From Bin5 sp965218625 (GTDB lineage Bacteria > Chloroflexota > Anaerolineae > Caldilineales > Caldilineaceae): 64,000 bases of DNA. The stretch spans positions 310,001 through 374,000 of the forward strand of contig CBDCLG010000016.1 in assembly GCA_965218625.1 (NCBI GenBank), given 5' to 3'. Of the stretch, positions 26,027 through 35,369 are shown one piece after another. Below the pieces are notes generated by a model. That model was not told the origin of the DNA, did not search any database, and was given only the letters and a program-made list of their open reading frames with translations. Position 1 is the stretch's first letter. Every line of letters starts with the position of its first letter. The translations under genes were made by a program, and so were the position numbers.

Positions 26027-27169
26027 CTATTCGAACCGCACCTTCGACGAGTCTGCGCTGCTGGCAAGCGGGACGCGATACGCGTCGACCAACTGCGGGT
26101 TGAGGCGATGTCCGAGTCCCGGCTCCTGCGACAGCAGCAGGTGACCGTCCTCGATGCGCTCCGGAGGGGTCAGCAGATCTGCGCGCCAGTCCACTTCTCC
26201 CCAGGCATACTCGAGGATGTAGAAATTGGGCCAGGTGGAGGCCGCCTGGGCCGTGGCCGCGGTCGCGAGAGGTCCGGCCGGGTTGTGCGGGGCGACCGGC
26301 ACCTGCCTCATGCGCGCCGCCGCCGCGATCTCATTCAGCTCCAGGACGCCGCCGCAATGCTTGACGTCGGGCATAATCACGTCGACACAGTGTCCTGCCG
26401 TGAAAGGGCGGAAGGCTTCGATGCCGAAGACGCTCTCGGCCGATGCGATCGGTTGCGGGACCCGTGCCGCAATTTGGGCCAGGCCCTCAGAATCTGAATA
26501 GCTGACCGGCTCCTCGTACCAGAACAGGTCGACGTCGGCAAGCTCCTGCCCGACAGTGACCGCCAGCGAAACATCCATGCGGCTGTGGCAGTCGACCGCC
26601 AGCTCGACGTCGTCGCCGATCGCTTTGCGAACGGCCCGCACCCGTTCGACACCGGGACGCCAGTCAGCCTTGGGGCCGGTGCGGTAGCGGTAGGGGGGAC
26701 GCAGCTCGTCGAACGGGGCCATTTTGACGGCAGTGAAACCCTCGTCCGCGGCCTGTTTGGCCGCCCGCGCAAATCCCTGGGGCGAACGGTCCTGGACGTG
26801 GCGGTTGATGTTGGCGTAGAGGCGGATACGCTCACGTACGGCGCCGCCGAAAAGGCGGTGTAACGGAACGTCCAGCTGTTGCGCCACAATGTCCCACAGC
26901 GCCTGCTCCAGTGCGGAAAGCGCGGTGTTGTAGAAAGAGCCGCCGTCCTTGCGGCGGAGCTTCTGGCGAATCTGCGCAATCCGGCGGGGATCTTCGCCCG
27001 CCAGCAGCCGCGCAAACTGCCCGACCGCGGCCGCGCATAGCGCGTCGTTGCCGCTCTGGCTCGCCTCGCCGATTCCGGTGATCCCGGCGTCTGTCTCCAC
27101 GACGACATGCAGCCAGTCGCCGCGATGGTTGACGCGTATACCGACGGTGGAGATGGACAGGATTTTCAA
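26027..27169 (-). CDS. Mandelate racemase/muconate lactonizing enzyme family protein
   Basis: A 380-residue enolase-superfamily enzyme. Metal ligands fit Asp in LAVDCHSRMD, Glu in FWYEEPV and Glu in ASAESVFG; catalytic candidates are Lys in FTAVKMAPF and His in VAPHNPAGP. Such enzymes abstract an alpha-proton from a carboxylate, commonly dehydrating sugar acids. The start is TTG 27169 with GGGAG 9 nt upstream; no ATG gives the expected MKI-type N terminus. The exact acid sugar cannot be read from sequence. It converges on the GH16-fold gene. Confidence 0.9.
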   Translation of the reverse strand: MKILSISTVGIRVNHRGDWLHVVVETDAGITGIGEASQSGNDALCAAAVGQFARLLAGEDPRRIAQIRQKLRRKDGGSFYNTALSALEQALWDIVAQQLDVPLHRLFGGAVRERIRLYANINRHVQDRSPQGFARAAKQAADEGFTAVKMAPFDELRPPYRYRTGPKADWRPGVERVRAVRKAIGDDVELAVDCHSRMDVSLAVTVGQELADVDLFWYEEPVSYSDSEGLAQIAARVPQPIASAESVFGIEAFRPFTAGHCVDVIMPDVKHCGGVLELNEIAAAARMRQVPVAPHNPAGPLATAATAQAASTWPNFYILEYAWGEVDWRADLLTPPERIEDGHLLLSQEPGLGHRLNPQLVDAYRVPLASSADSSKVRFE

Positions 27170-27304
27170 CGGGTAGGCTCCCTTTTCTCATCTGCCTGGA
27201 TCGAATAGCCCCGCCGCCATCAGTCGTTGCCTCTCGGCCACTCGCCCGGGCGCGTTCATTCGCAGAACTCTTAATGTCACTCGCGCTTCAGGAGAGAGAG
27301 GCTG

Positions 27305-27607
27305 CTAATGACCATTCGCGTAGCGAAAGTGTTCTTCCCAATTCTGGGTTCGGGGATTGAAGAGGGGAGTGTACTGACCGGTCACCGGGTCGATGGATCC
27401 AACATTGGGGCCCTTGTACCGGTTGCATCTCATGCACGCAAGAGCTAGATTGCCCAGATCCGTCTCGCCACCATGTTGTAACGAGATGATGTGGTCGGGT
27501 TCATGCCTGTGGAGGGCCATCGACTGGGGCAGTCGGCAATATTCGCAGATGTCGCCGGCGACTTCGCGCAAGGCTGTCCGTAACTCATCCGAAATTTCGC
27601 CAGCCAT
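27305..27607 (-). CDS. HNH endonuclease
   Basis: A 100-residue HNH nuclease. Two CxxC pairs (CEYC near residue 21 and CMRC near 58) would hold a structural zinc, and the core reads EPDHIISLQHGGETDLGNLALAC, giving the H-N-H residues. It starts 4 bp after the stop of the small gene at 27611-27967, and GGAGTAGAGT precedes the ATG, so the two are one unit. Stand-alone HNH genes of this type are widespread in cyanobacteria and Chloroflexota and may be homing or toxin-like; which applies is unknown. Confidence 0.9.
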   Translation of the reverse strand: MAGEISDELRTALREVAGDICEYCRLPQSMALHRHEPDHIISLQHGGETDLGNLALACMRCNRYKGPNVGSIDPVTGQYTPLFNPRTQNWEEHFRYANGH

Positions 27608-27610
27608 ACT

Positions 27611-27967
27611 CTACTCCTTTTCGGCGGCGAGCTTCGAAGCAATCTCTGCCTTCAACATGACGAAAACGTGTTCGATTTCCTCCAACTCTTCCAATTCCTG
27701 CTGCTCTTTCCTGGAAAGCAGGCCCGTCCCGTTCAGGGCAAGAAGCCGCTCAAGGCGGGTCTGTCTCTCTCGGCTTACATGATAGTCCTGGACCTCCTGT
27801 GGCGAAGGGTTGTCGCCCAGGAATTCGATCAGGTCTGCTGCTGTTGCCGCCGCTTCCGTTCTAAGGCCCAAGAGCGAAATCTCGAGTATAGAAGGCATCC
27901 ATTGGTCCATAGACTGGACTTTTTTGGCTAGACTGTCTGGCAACTGTATCGTTACTTGCGTCATCAT
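27611..27967 (-). CDS. Antitoxin-like / ribbon-helix-helix-type small protein
   Basis: A 118-residue acidic protein that opens TQVTIQLPDSLAKKVQ, a beta-strand and helix resembling the N terminus of CopG/RHH or DUF-type antitoxins, and continues as charged helices (EVQDYHVSRERQTRLERLL, KEQQELEELEEIEHVFVML). It precedes an HNH nuclease by 3 bp. The pairing suggests an accessory or regulatory partner of the nuclease, but no experimentally known system is matched. An alternative start is the second Met, at 27964. Confidence 0.7.
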   Translation of the reverse strand: MMTQVTIQLPDSLAKKVQSMDQWMPSILEISLLGLRTEAAATAADLIEFLGDNPSPQEVQDYHVSRERQTRLERLLALNGTGLLSRKEQQELEELEEIEHVFVMLKAEIASKLAAEKE

Positions 27968-28036
27968 CCTTTAGCTTTTGCCATGGCGGATGCCAGATCG
28001 CCATATCCTGGAAAACAATCCGCGACCACTTTTGAC

Positions 28037-28852
28037 TCAGTGGACCGTCCAACCGCCGTCGATGGTGACGCCGGCGCCGGTCATATAACTGGAGGCGTCG
28101 CTGGCAAGGAAGACAGCCAGCCCGCCGATCTCGTCGAGGTCGCCCCAGCGGCCGAGGGGGATGCGGGCGACGAACTTGCTGTACTCGACCGGGTCCTCTT
28201 TCAACTGCGTGTTCATCTCGGTGGCGAAAGGGCCGGGCAGCATGGCGTTGACCGTGATGTTGTAGGGCGCCCACTCCAGAGCGAGCGCACGCGTCATCTG
28301 CCACACCGCCCCCTTGCTGGAAGCGTACGGCGTCCGTTCGGGCAGGGCAATGATCGAAAGGGTGGAGCCAACGTTGATGACCCGACCGTAACGCTGCGCT
28401 TTCAGATGGATGGCGGACGCGCGGCAGATGTTCCACACGCCGGTGGTGTTGGTGGCAATCACGCGCTGAAACTCCTCCGGCTCAAGCTCTTCGATCGGTC
28501 CGCGGATGTTGATGCCGGCGTTGTTGACGAGAATGTGCAGGCCGCCGAAGTCGGCGATCACTTGCTGAACGACCTGGGCGGACTGCTGTGTGTCGCTGAC
28601 ATCGCAGGCATAGCCGCGCACGCCCTGGGGCGGATCGTTCGGAGCGTCGCGATCGGGCAGATGTTCAGGGTCCGGGAGTGACCGGGCGATTTCGGAAGCG
28701 GCCTCTTCGGCCCGGTCCTGGTCTCTGCTCGTGAGGGCGACGGCGGCGCCGGCCTCGGCCAGGGCCTGAGCCATCTGCCTGCCCAGCCCGCGATTGCCTC
28801 CCGTGACAAGGGCGACGCGACCGGTAAGCCTGAACTTGTCGAGAATGGACAT
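28037..28852 (-). CDS. SDR family oxidoreductase
   Basis: A 271-residue classical short-chain dehydrogenase. The cofactor loop is TGGNRGLG, NNAGIN follows, and the catalytic Tyr and Lys are in TPYASSKGAV; the end FLASDASSYMTGAGVTIDGGW is typical of FabG/gluconate 5-dehydrogenase-like members. A small insert around residues 62-76 (PDPEHLPDRDAPNDP) lengthens the cofactor domain. GGAGGAG sits 4-5 nt before the ATG at 28852, so the longer frame to 28927 is not used. It is divergent from the HisN-like gene. Substrate unknown, perhaps a sugar acid. Confidence 0.92.
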   Translation of the reverse strand: MSILDKFRLTGRVALVTGGNRGLGRQMAQALAEAGAAVALTSRDQDRAEEAASEIARSLPDPEHLPDRDAPNDPPQGVRGYACDVSDTQQSAQVVQQVIADFGGLHILVNNAGINIRGPIEELEPEEFQRVIATNTTGVWNICRASAIHLKAQRYGRVINVGSTLSIIALPERTPYASSKGAVWQMTRALALEWAPYNITVNAMLPGPFATEMNTQLKEDPVEYSKFVARIPLGRWGDLDEIGGLAVFLASDASSYMTGAGVTIDGGWTVH

Positions 28853-29025
28853 ATGCTCCTCCGCTGGATTGCTGGACTGAAGTGCTCGGCGCGAAAGTAG
28901 ACCCGGCCGCTTTTCGCTTTCCCTCAAAAGAGGCTATCATACCCGACAAGCCGGTGGCAACATGAAAGCGCACAGTTTGACTTGGGGCGCGCCGGCCACA
29001 ATACACCAAGAGATGGTCTTCCGCC

Positions 29026-29826
29026 ATGGGCAACATGACATTTTCTTCTTCGAAACACAGCGATCTGCTTGAGTTCACCCGCCTCCTGGCCGAAGAGAGC
29101 GGTTCGATTATTCGCCACTATTTTCGGACCGATTATCGCGTCGACAGCAAGTCGGACGAGTCGCCGGTTACGGTGGCCGACCGGCAGGCCGAGGAACGAA
29201 TGCGCGAGCTGATCACCGACCGCTTTCCCGCGCACGGGATCCTCGGCGAAGAGTACGGCCATCACCAGCCGGACGCCCCCTTCCAGTGGGTGCTGGACCC
29301 GATCGACGGCACGAAGAATTTCATCAGCCACGGCTACCTGTTCGGCACGCTGATTGCGTTGACGTACGAGGGGCAGGCTTTGCTGGGGGCGATCCATCAG
29401 CCGATCGTGGAGGACCTGCTGCTAGGTGACGGTGAGACGACCTGGCTGAACGGGGAACCGGTGCGCGTGCGTGCGTGCGCAAGCATCGAGGAGGCTGTTT
29501 TCCTGACGACAAGCCATTACAATGTGGCCAACCACCAGGACGGCCCGGCCTTCGAGGCCGTGGCGCAAAGGGCGGCGCGCTATCACACCTGGGGCGACTG
29601 CCACGGCTATTACCTGGTGGCGGTTGGGGGCGCCGACGTTATGACCGATCCGGTGATGAATTTCTGGGACAGGGCCGCGCTGGTGCCGATTATAGAAGGG
29701 GCAGGCGGCCGCATCACCGATTGGCAGGGCGGAGACCCGCTGTATGGAAGCGGGGTCATCGCCAGCGGCGGCGGCTTTCACGACGAGCTGATCCAAATGC
29801 TCAATCCGCCCAGGCAGAACAGTTGA
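29026..29826 (+). CDS. hisN: Inositol monophosphatase-family histidinol-phosphatase
   Basis: A 266-residue Mg2+-dependent phosphatase. Metal motifs are GEEYG, DPIDGTKNF and FWDRAAL, and the WGDCHGYYLVA segment (usually WGDCYGY) is characteristic of HisN-type histidinol-phosphatases rather than inositol monophosphatases. It would release phosphate from histidinol phosphate, the penultimate step of histidine synthesis. No other his genes are in the window. It is followed 71 bp later by an SDR gene on the same strand. Confidence 0.85.
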   Translation: MGNMTFSSSKHSDLLEFTRLLAEESGSIIRHYFRTDYRVDSKSDESPVTVADRQAEERMRELITDRFPAHGILGEEYGHHQPDAPFQWVLDPIDGTKNFISHGYLFGTLIALTYEGQALLGAIHQPIVEDLLLGDGETTWLNGEPVRVRACASIEEAVFLTTSHYNVANHQDGPAFEAVAQRAARYHTWGDCHGYYLVAVGGADVMTDPVMNFWDRAALVPIIEGAGGRITDWQGGDPLYGSGVIASGGGFHDELIQMLNPPRQNS

Positions 29827-29897
29827 GAGATTTTCGCGGGCTCGAGAGGTCACAATAGGATTTTTGGGCGAATGATCACGGAGGCACGAAAAGTAAG

Positions 29898-30665
29898 ATG
29901 TTGCTGGCAGAAAAGGTGGTCCTGATCACCGGCGCAGGCTCGGGCATAGGGCGGGCAACAGCCAATCTCTTTGCCGAAGAGGGCGCCAGGGTGGTAGTCG
30001 CGGACATCAATGCGGACAGCGGACAGAACACCACGGACTCGATCCGGGCGGCGGGAGGCGATGCGCTGTTTGTGCAGGGGGACGTTTCACAGCTGGATGA
30101 TGTCGAGACGATGGTCCGAACCGGCATCGATCGGTACGGACGCCTGGATATCGTCCACAGCAACGCCGCTTCCTTCGCCATGGGCACAGCGACGGAGCTG
30201 AGCGAGGAGGAATGGGACCTCACCATCGACGCCAGTCTGAAAGCGACCTGGATGCTGGCCCGCTGCGCGATGCCGCAGATGCTGGCACAAGGCGCGGGCG
30301 TTTTCGTGATTACCGGCTCGGTCCATGCACTGCGTGGATATGCCGATTATACGGCTTACCAGGCTGCCAAGGGGGGACTGTTTGCGCTGACCCGTGCGCT
30401 GGCCGCCGATTATGCGCCGAATATCCGGGTCAACTCGATTCTGCCGGGCGCGGTCGTGACCGGCCTGTGGGACCCCATATCGGAAGAAGACCGGGAGAAG
30501 ATCGCACAGATGTGCCCGCTCAGGCGCAACGGCAGCCCGGAGGAGATCGCGCAGGCGGCGCTCTTCCTGGCATCCGATATGTCCAGCTACATGACGGGAA
30601 GTCACGTTGTGGTCGACGGCGGGCTGAGCTCGGTCATGATGCTGCCGGAGGATATTTCGCTTTAA
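29898..30665 (+). CDS. SDR family oxidoreductase
   Basis: A 255-residue short-chain dehydrogenase with TGAGSGIGRA for NAD(P), ADINADSG (an Asp after strand 2, suggesting NAD preference), and the catalytic Ser in VITGSVHAL with YTAYQAAKGG for Tyr and Lys. The tail FLASDMSSYMTGSHVVVDGG is canonical. It differs from the copy at 28037-28852 enough to be a separate enzyme. It shares strand and spacing with the HisN-like gene. Substrate unknown. Confidence 0.92.
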   Translation: MLLAEKVVLITGAGSGIGRATANLFAEEGARVVVADINADSGQNTTDSIRAAGGDALFVQGDVSQLDDVETMVRTGIDRYGRLDIVHSNAASFAMGTATELSEEEWDLTIDASLKATWMLARCAMPQMLAQGAGVFVITGSVHALRGYADYTAYQAAKGGLFALTRALAADYAPNIRVNSILPGAVVTGLWDPISEEDREKIAQMCPLRRNGSPEEIAQAALFLASDMSSYMTGSHVVVDGGLSSVMMLPEDISL

Positions 30666-30838
30666 AACGAAAGGGACGAAACACCTGCCAATAAGGTAAC
30701 ATGAGGCTGCTCAGCTGGGAAACTGCAAAGATTTCCTTCCACACTCGCCCCTAGAATACTGTGTGGAGTGTTGAGAGTGTTGCGGCAGACACAATCTGTG
30801 GATGAGTGCATTGAATGCCACGGGAAAGGAGAAATCAA

Positions 30839-32008
30839 GTGACGCAGTCGGTAGATTTTATTGAAACGCTTGACAACGTCGTAGCTGAAGAAGACGGCCT
30901 CTCATTCGAGGAATATGACATTACCTCAAGCCCTAATGACTTCAACGTCAAGACGATTGTTGATTTCATCGAAAGTGGGATCTTCAGAATTCCTGTCTTT
31001 CAACGAAACTACGTTTGGACTATAAATCGGGCTTCAAAGCTAATTGAGTCAATTATTCTTGGGCTTCCGGTTCCGCAAGTCTTTCTCTATGAGACCGCTA
31101 GAAATCAATACCTTGTCATTGACGGCCAGCAGCGATTGATGTCAATTTACTTCTTTTTGAAGATGCGATTTCCTCTAATGAAGAAGAGAGGTGCACTTAG
31201 AGCAGTGTTTGACGAAACGGGAAGCATTCCTCCCGAGGTGTTTGCAGATGACGAATTCTTTTCCAAGTTTAACTTGAGACTTCCCGGAAAATCACCCCAA
31301 GTTCCGAACGAGTTACATGGCCTCAATTATGAGACACTTGGCGATCTGCAGACTTCACTGAATCTGAGAACAATCAGGTGCGTATTCGTAAGGCAGAACT
31401 TTCCTCAAGATGACGATTCATCGATTTTCGAAATATTCGATCGACTGAACACCGGAGGTGAGAACCTGACTGCCCAAGAAATCCGGATTAGCCTTTACAA
31501 TTCGGACTTCATGAAGATGGTGTCTCGCTTTAACGCAGATAAGCGATGGCGCAATCTAATCGATCAGCCAGAGACTGATCTGCGCATGAGAGATGTCGAA
31601 ATCCTGCTCAGAGGCTTTGCTATGCTCTCTAAGGGTAGCAATTATGCACCGTCAATGACAAAGTTCTTGAATGAATTTGCAAAGGAGATGCAGGAAGGAA
31701 CTGAAAGTGAGGTCAAGTTGCTTGGCGACATCTTGTCCGCGTTTCTGGACATGTGTGTCGACTTCCCAGCAGGAATATTTGGAACGTCTTCGAGAAAAGT
31801 TAATATTTCTGTCTTCGAGTCGGTCTTTTCTGCGGCATGTGAAGCGGGTTACAAGAATGGGACGGGTCATGTTGCCCAGATTTGTGAATCCAAAATCGAT
31901 AAACTGAAGAAAGACGCCGCATTTTTGGACGCTGCCAGGACTAAGAGTACTGACACCGAAAAGGTAAAGACTAGACTGAGACGTGCAAAAGAGATATTGA
32001 TGGGATGA
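30839..32008 (+). CDS. DUF262 (GmrSD N-domain / ParB-like) protein
   Basis: A 389-residue protein with the DUF262 core: RIPVFQRNYVWTINRASKLIESI, then QYLVIDGQQRLMSI and FDRLNTGGENLTAQEIR. DUF262 is a ParB/Srx-like nucleotide-using domain found in type IV restriction (GmrSD) and many other defence proteins; the DUF1524 nuclease half of GmrSD is absent. GTG 30839 has AAAGGAG 7 nt upstream and is preferred to ATG 30815. The gene is clearly lower in GC than its flanks and is followed 3 bp later by a HEPN gene, so the pair looks like a transferred defence module. Confidence 0.85.
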   Translation: MTQSVDFIETLDNVVAEEDGLSFEEYDITSSPNDFNVKTIVDFIESGIFRIPVFQRNYVWTINRASKLIESIILGLPVPQVFLYETARNQYLVIDGQQRLMSIYFFLKMRFPLMKKRGALRAVFDETGSIPPEVFADDEFFSKFNLRLPGKSPQVPNELHGLNYETLGDLQTSLNLRTIRCVFVRQNFPQDDDSSIFEIFDRLNTGGENLTAQEIRISLYNSDFMKMVSRFNADKRWRNLIDQPETDLRMRDVEILLRGFAMLSKGSNYAPSMTKFLNEFAKEMQEGTESEVKLLGDILSAFLDMCVDFPAGIFGTSSRKVNISVFESVFSAACEAGYKNGTGHVAQICESKIDKLKKDAAFLDAARTKSTDTEKVKTRLRRAKEILMG

Positions 32009-32011
32009 CTG

Positions 32012-32461
32012 ATGGCGACTAAAGTTGATGCACGTGTCATTGAATCGCTTATAGAGAGGCACAAGGCAATAAGCTTTTTTTTGGATGACCACAAGGAGAT
32101 TACTCTTCGCGATTACGCCGATAGCGAGTTTCGGAAAATCCTAGTATTGAGCATTGCAAGCTTTTTTGAACAGCAAATTACCGATGCTGTAGCAAGTCTC
32201 GCGGCCAGTACAAATTCGAAACCAGTAGAGAATCTGATCAGGAGGAAAGCAATCTCACGCCAGTACCACACGTATTTCAACTGGGAGGGAAAAAACGCTA
32301 ATGCATTCTTGGGGCTTTTCGGAGACGAGTTCAAGGATGAGGTCGGGCAGGAAATCAGGAGTAATCCTTCACTAGATGAAGGGTGCAAATCATTCCTTCA
32401 ACTAGGCCTTGAAAGAAACAGTTTAGTGCACTCAAATTTCGCAAGTGCTCCGATGGATTGA
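32012..32461 (+). CDS. HEPN-domain protein with premature stop
   Basis: A 149-residue HEPN-type protein: an all-helical start (ARVIESLIERHKAISFFLDDH) and the RNase-type motif R-x4-H in LERNSLVHSNF near the C terminus. The TGA at 32459 interrupts the frame. Reading through it continues for 27 codons as TLEEIQDSFGKALDFIDYLSK... to a TGA at 32543-32545, which is the expected last helix. The product is therefore truncated, or the stop is a sequence error. It overlaps no neighbour and shares the low GC of the DUF262 gene. HEPN proteins act as RNA cleavers in abortive defence. Confidence 0.8.
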   Translation: MATKVDARVIESLIERHKAISFFLDDHKEITLRDYADSEFRKILVLSIASFFEQQITDAVASLAASTNSKPVENLIRRKAISRQYHTYFNWEGKNANAFLGLFGDEFKDEVGQEIRSNPSLDEGCKSFLQLGLERNSLVHSNFASAPMD

Positions 32462-32683
32462 ACATTGGAGGAGATCCAGGATTCATTTGGGAAGGCACTT
32501 GACTTTATTGATTACCTGTCAAAGAGAATTCAGCCGCAGCAATGAACTCCCCGTTATCGACTACTAGCGGCTTGAGTTGCGAGTCATCTTGCTGAGCAAC
32601 TTTTTTTGAAGTCAACCGAATTGAATGGCTGAACTTCCTTAGCAGGGATGAAGAGGCCATAGTCCACAGGGCGAGACTCAGCA

Positions 32684-33067
32684 ATGGACCAAAAGATAGT
32701 CCTGCCGGCCTCCGAAGCGACAGTGCAGGAATTCGACTTTGGCGAGCTGGTCTGGTATGCCAACGGCAAGATGGGCAATAGCGAAACCATGACCTTCGGA
32801 CGCGCCATTCTGAAAGCCGGGCAAGCCAATTTCCGCCATTACCACCCCAACTGCGAGGAGATTCTGCACGTCCTCAGCGGCCGAATTGTCCACTCGCTCG
32901 GGGACGAGCTCTACCCGATGGGGCCGGGAGACACGATTGTGGTCCCGCCAGACGTCGTCCACAACGCCAGCAACGATGGTGAGGAGACGGCGGTCATGTC
33001 GATCCTCTTTTCGACTCCAGACCGCCAGACGGTTGTCGTTGACGACAGTGAGAAGGCTGGCGGATAA
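32684..33067 (+). CDS. Cupin-domain protein
   Basis: A 127-residue single-domain cupin. Motif 1 reads HYHPNCEEILHVLSG (two His and a Glu as metal ligands) and motif 2 PGDTIVVPPDVVHNASN with the third His. Small cupins of this type bind divalent metals and act on sugars, acids or aromatic compounds, or as sensors. The GC returns to the high local level at this gene, marking the right edge of the DUF262/HEPN insert. It precedes the desaturase by 65 bp. Function not resolved. Confidence 0.88.
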   Translation: MDQKIVLPASEATVQEFDFGELVWYANGKMGNSETMTFGRAILKAGQANFRHYHPNCEEILHVLSGRIVHSLGDELYPMGPGDTIVVPPDVVHNASNDGEETAVMSILFSTPDRQTVVVDDSEKAGG

Positions 33068-33132
33068 GCTTTGGCCGAGGTCACCGAACAGTTCTCATTC
33101 AGCTACCGCCACTGGTGAAAGGAAGGAACGGG

Positions 33133-34164
33133 ATGCAGTCCACACAGCCAGGCCAGACGGGACGCGAGGCGCTGAAGATTGACTGGTACCGCGTGCCGCT
33201 GGCGCGCGCCGATCTCAACGCGCTCAATCGACGCAGCGATTGGCAGGGAGGACTGCAGGTCGCCGGCCACTTGGGACTGGTGGTGATAACCGGCATTGCG
33301 GCCTGGTACGCGGCCGGCCAACTTCCCATGCTTGCGCTTCTCCTGGTCCTGCTCCTGCACGGCACGTTCTACTCCTTTCTCTATAATGGTACGCACGAGC
33401 TCCTGCACAACACCGTTTTCAGGACGAGGGCACTGAATGTCTTCTTTGCCCGCTTCCTCAGTTTCCTCGTGTGGCGCAACCACCTGATGTTTTCCACCAG
33501 CCACGTCGAGCACCACAAGTACACGCTGCATCCGCCCGACGACCTCGAGGTCGAGCTGCCGATGGAGCTGACCGTGGCCGGCTTCCTGAAGAACGCCGTC
33601 GTCGATCCGTGGATATTCTATGACACCATGAAGTCGACATTACGCCTCGCCTTCGGCAAATTGGAAGGAGAGTGGGAGCACTCGCTCTTTCCTCCGGAAG
33701 CGGCGCAAAAGCGGCGTCAGCTTTTCGCCTGGGCGCGCTGGCTGCTGCTGGGACACGGCCTGATCCTGGCGGTTTCGCTCTACTTTGGCTGGTGGCTGCT
33801 GCCCGTACTGACGACCTTCGCACCCTTCTACGGCGGATGGCTGCGCTACCTGTGCAACAATCTGCAGCACGCGGGGTTGCAGGACAATGTGCCCGATTTT
33901 CGACTCTGCTGCCGCACGGTCTATCTCAATCCATTCACCAGCTTCCTCTACTGGCAGATGAACTATCACACCGAACATCACATGTACGCGGGCGTTCCGT
34001 GCTACAATCTGCCGAAGCTGCACCGGCTGATCCGGCCGGAAATGCCGGAGTGCAAACGGGGTCTGCTGCCCGCGTGGATCGAAATTATCAGGATCATGAG
34101 GAAGCAGAAAGAGGACCCCGCCTACCAGCACATCCCCGAGTTGCCTACGCCTGCTCCGATCTGA
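33133..34164 (+). CDS. Fatty acid desaturase family protein
   Basis: A 343-residue integral membrane di-iron enzyme. The three His boxes are HELLH (about residue 89), HVEHHK (about 122) and HTEHH (about 276), with hydrophobic pairs around residues 38-75 and 198-225. It would introduce a double bond or hydroxyl group into an acyl chain or carotenoid/sphingoid-like substrate using O2. ATG 33133 has GGAAGG upstream; GTG 33115 is possible. It stands between the cupin and lactonase genes on the same strand. Confidence 0.9.
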   Translation: MQSTQPGQTGREALKIDWYRVPLARADLNALNRRSDWQGGLQVAGHLGLVVITGIAAWYAAGQLPMLALLLVLLLHGTFYSFLYNGTHELLHNTVFRTRALNVFFARFLSFLVWRNHLMFSTSHVEHHKYTLHPPDDLEVELPMELTVAGFLKNAVVDPWIFYDTMKSTLRLAFGKLEGEWEHSLFPPEAAQKRRQLFAWARWLLLGHGLILAVSLYFGWWLLPVLTTFAPFYGGWLRYLCNNLQHAGLQDNVPDFRLCCRTVYLNPFTSFLYWQMNYHTEHHMYAGVPCYNLPKLHRLIRPEMPECKRGLLPAWIEIIRIMRKQKEDPAYQHIPELPTPAPI

Positions 34165-34291
34165 GCGCGCCCGACATCCCGCGGCGCAACGTTCTTGCCG
34201 CGCCGTGAAACGGCAGCTGCAGGCCGGAGATTGAAGCTGTTCCAATTTCACCAGTCGATCCAAATATCAAGGTCCCCAGCAGGAGAAAGCC

Positions 34292-35349
34292 ATGACGGAA
34301 CGTATGCTGTATGTCGGCACCTATACGCAGCGAGACAGCGAAGGAATCTACTTCTATCGTTTTGACACGGACAGCGGCGCGTTGCGCCGGGAGGCCGTTT
34401 ACCCCGCGCTGGCCAATCCCTCCTTCCTGGCGCTTCATCCCAGCGGGAAGAATCTATATGCAGTGAACGAAGACCAGGAGGCCGGACAAGTCAGCAGTTT
34501 TGCGGTCGACAGCGAATCCGGCGGCCTGACCTTCCTGAACCGGCAGCCGACGCACGGCAGCGCGCCCTGCCATCTGGCCGTCGAACCGGAGGGAAATACG
34601 CTGGTCGTCGCCAACTATTACAGTGGCAACGTGGCGGTCTATCCCTGAACGCCGACGGTTCAATCTGTGGAGCGTTGCAGGACATTCAGCACCATGGCAG
34701 CGGGCCGAACCGGGAGCGGCAGGAGGCCGCACATGCGCACTCCGCGACGGTCAGTCCCGAAGGTTGCCATGTCTACGTGGCCGACCTGGGCATCGACAAG
34801 GTGATGATCTACCGCATCGTCGACGGGCGGCTGGAAGCCAACGACCCCGACCATGCGCCGCTGCACGCCGGCGCCGGCCCGCGCCACTTTGACTTCCATC
34901 CCAATGGGCGCTTCGCGTACGTTATCAATGAACTGGACCTGACGGTCACGGCCTGCGCCTACGATGGCGGCAGCGGCGCCTTGACGCCCTTTCAGACGCT
35001 CTCCACACTGCCGGAGGACGTGGAAGACCGCAGTGGATTCAGCTGCGCCGACATTCACGTGTCACCCGACGGTCGCTTCGTTTACGGCTCGAACCGCGGC
35101 CACGATACGATCGCCGTCTTCGCGGTTGACGACGTCAGCGGTCAGCTGACTGCGGCGGGGCACGCTTCAACGCGCGGCCGAACGCCGCGCAACTTTACGC
35201 TCGATCCGACCGGCGCATGGCTCTTGGCCGCCAACCAGGATTCAGACGACATCGGCGTGTTCCGGCGAGATACCGACAGCGGGCAACTCACGCCTCACGG
35301 TGAGCTGGTCTGGGCGCCGATGCCGGTCTGCCTTCTGTTCGGCCCGTAA
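34292..35349 (+). pseudogene. Lactonase family protein (6-phosphogluconolactonase-like), frameshifted
   Basis: A seven-bladed beta-propeller lactonase of the YbhE/Pgl type split by a frameshift. The first part starts at ATG 34292 (MLYVGTYTQRDSEGIYFYRFD) and stops at TGA 34646-34648. The family sequence resumes one base back at 34645 with LNADGSICGALQDIQHHGSG and ends at 35349. Conserved pieces include HPSGKNLYAVNE, GSAPCHLAVEPEG, GAGPRHFDFHPNGRFAYVINE and RTPRNFTLDPTGAWLLAANQDSD. A one-base loss in the CCC at 34643-34645, real or a sequence error, explains it. If repaired, the product would be about 352 residues. Confidence 0.88.
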
Positions 35350-35369
35350 CCGCAACCGGAGCCCATTTC

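Noticed and set aside
30738..30767. TCCACAC/GTGTGGA inverted repeat upstream of the DUF262 gene
   Set aside because: Only 7 bp with a 16-nt gap and no clear promoter boxes around it; could be chance.
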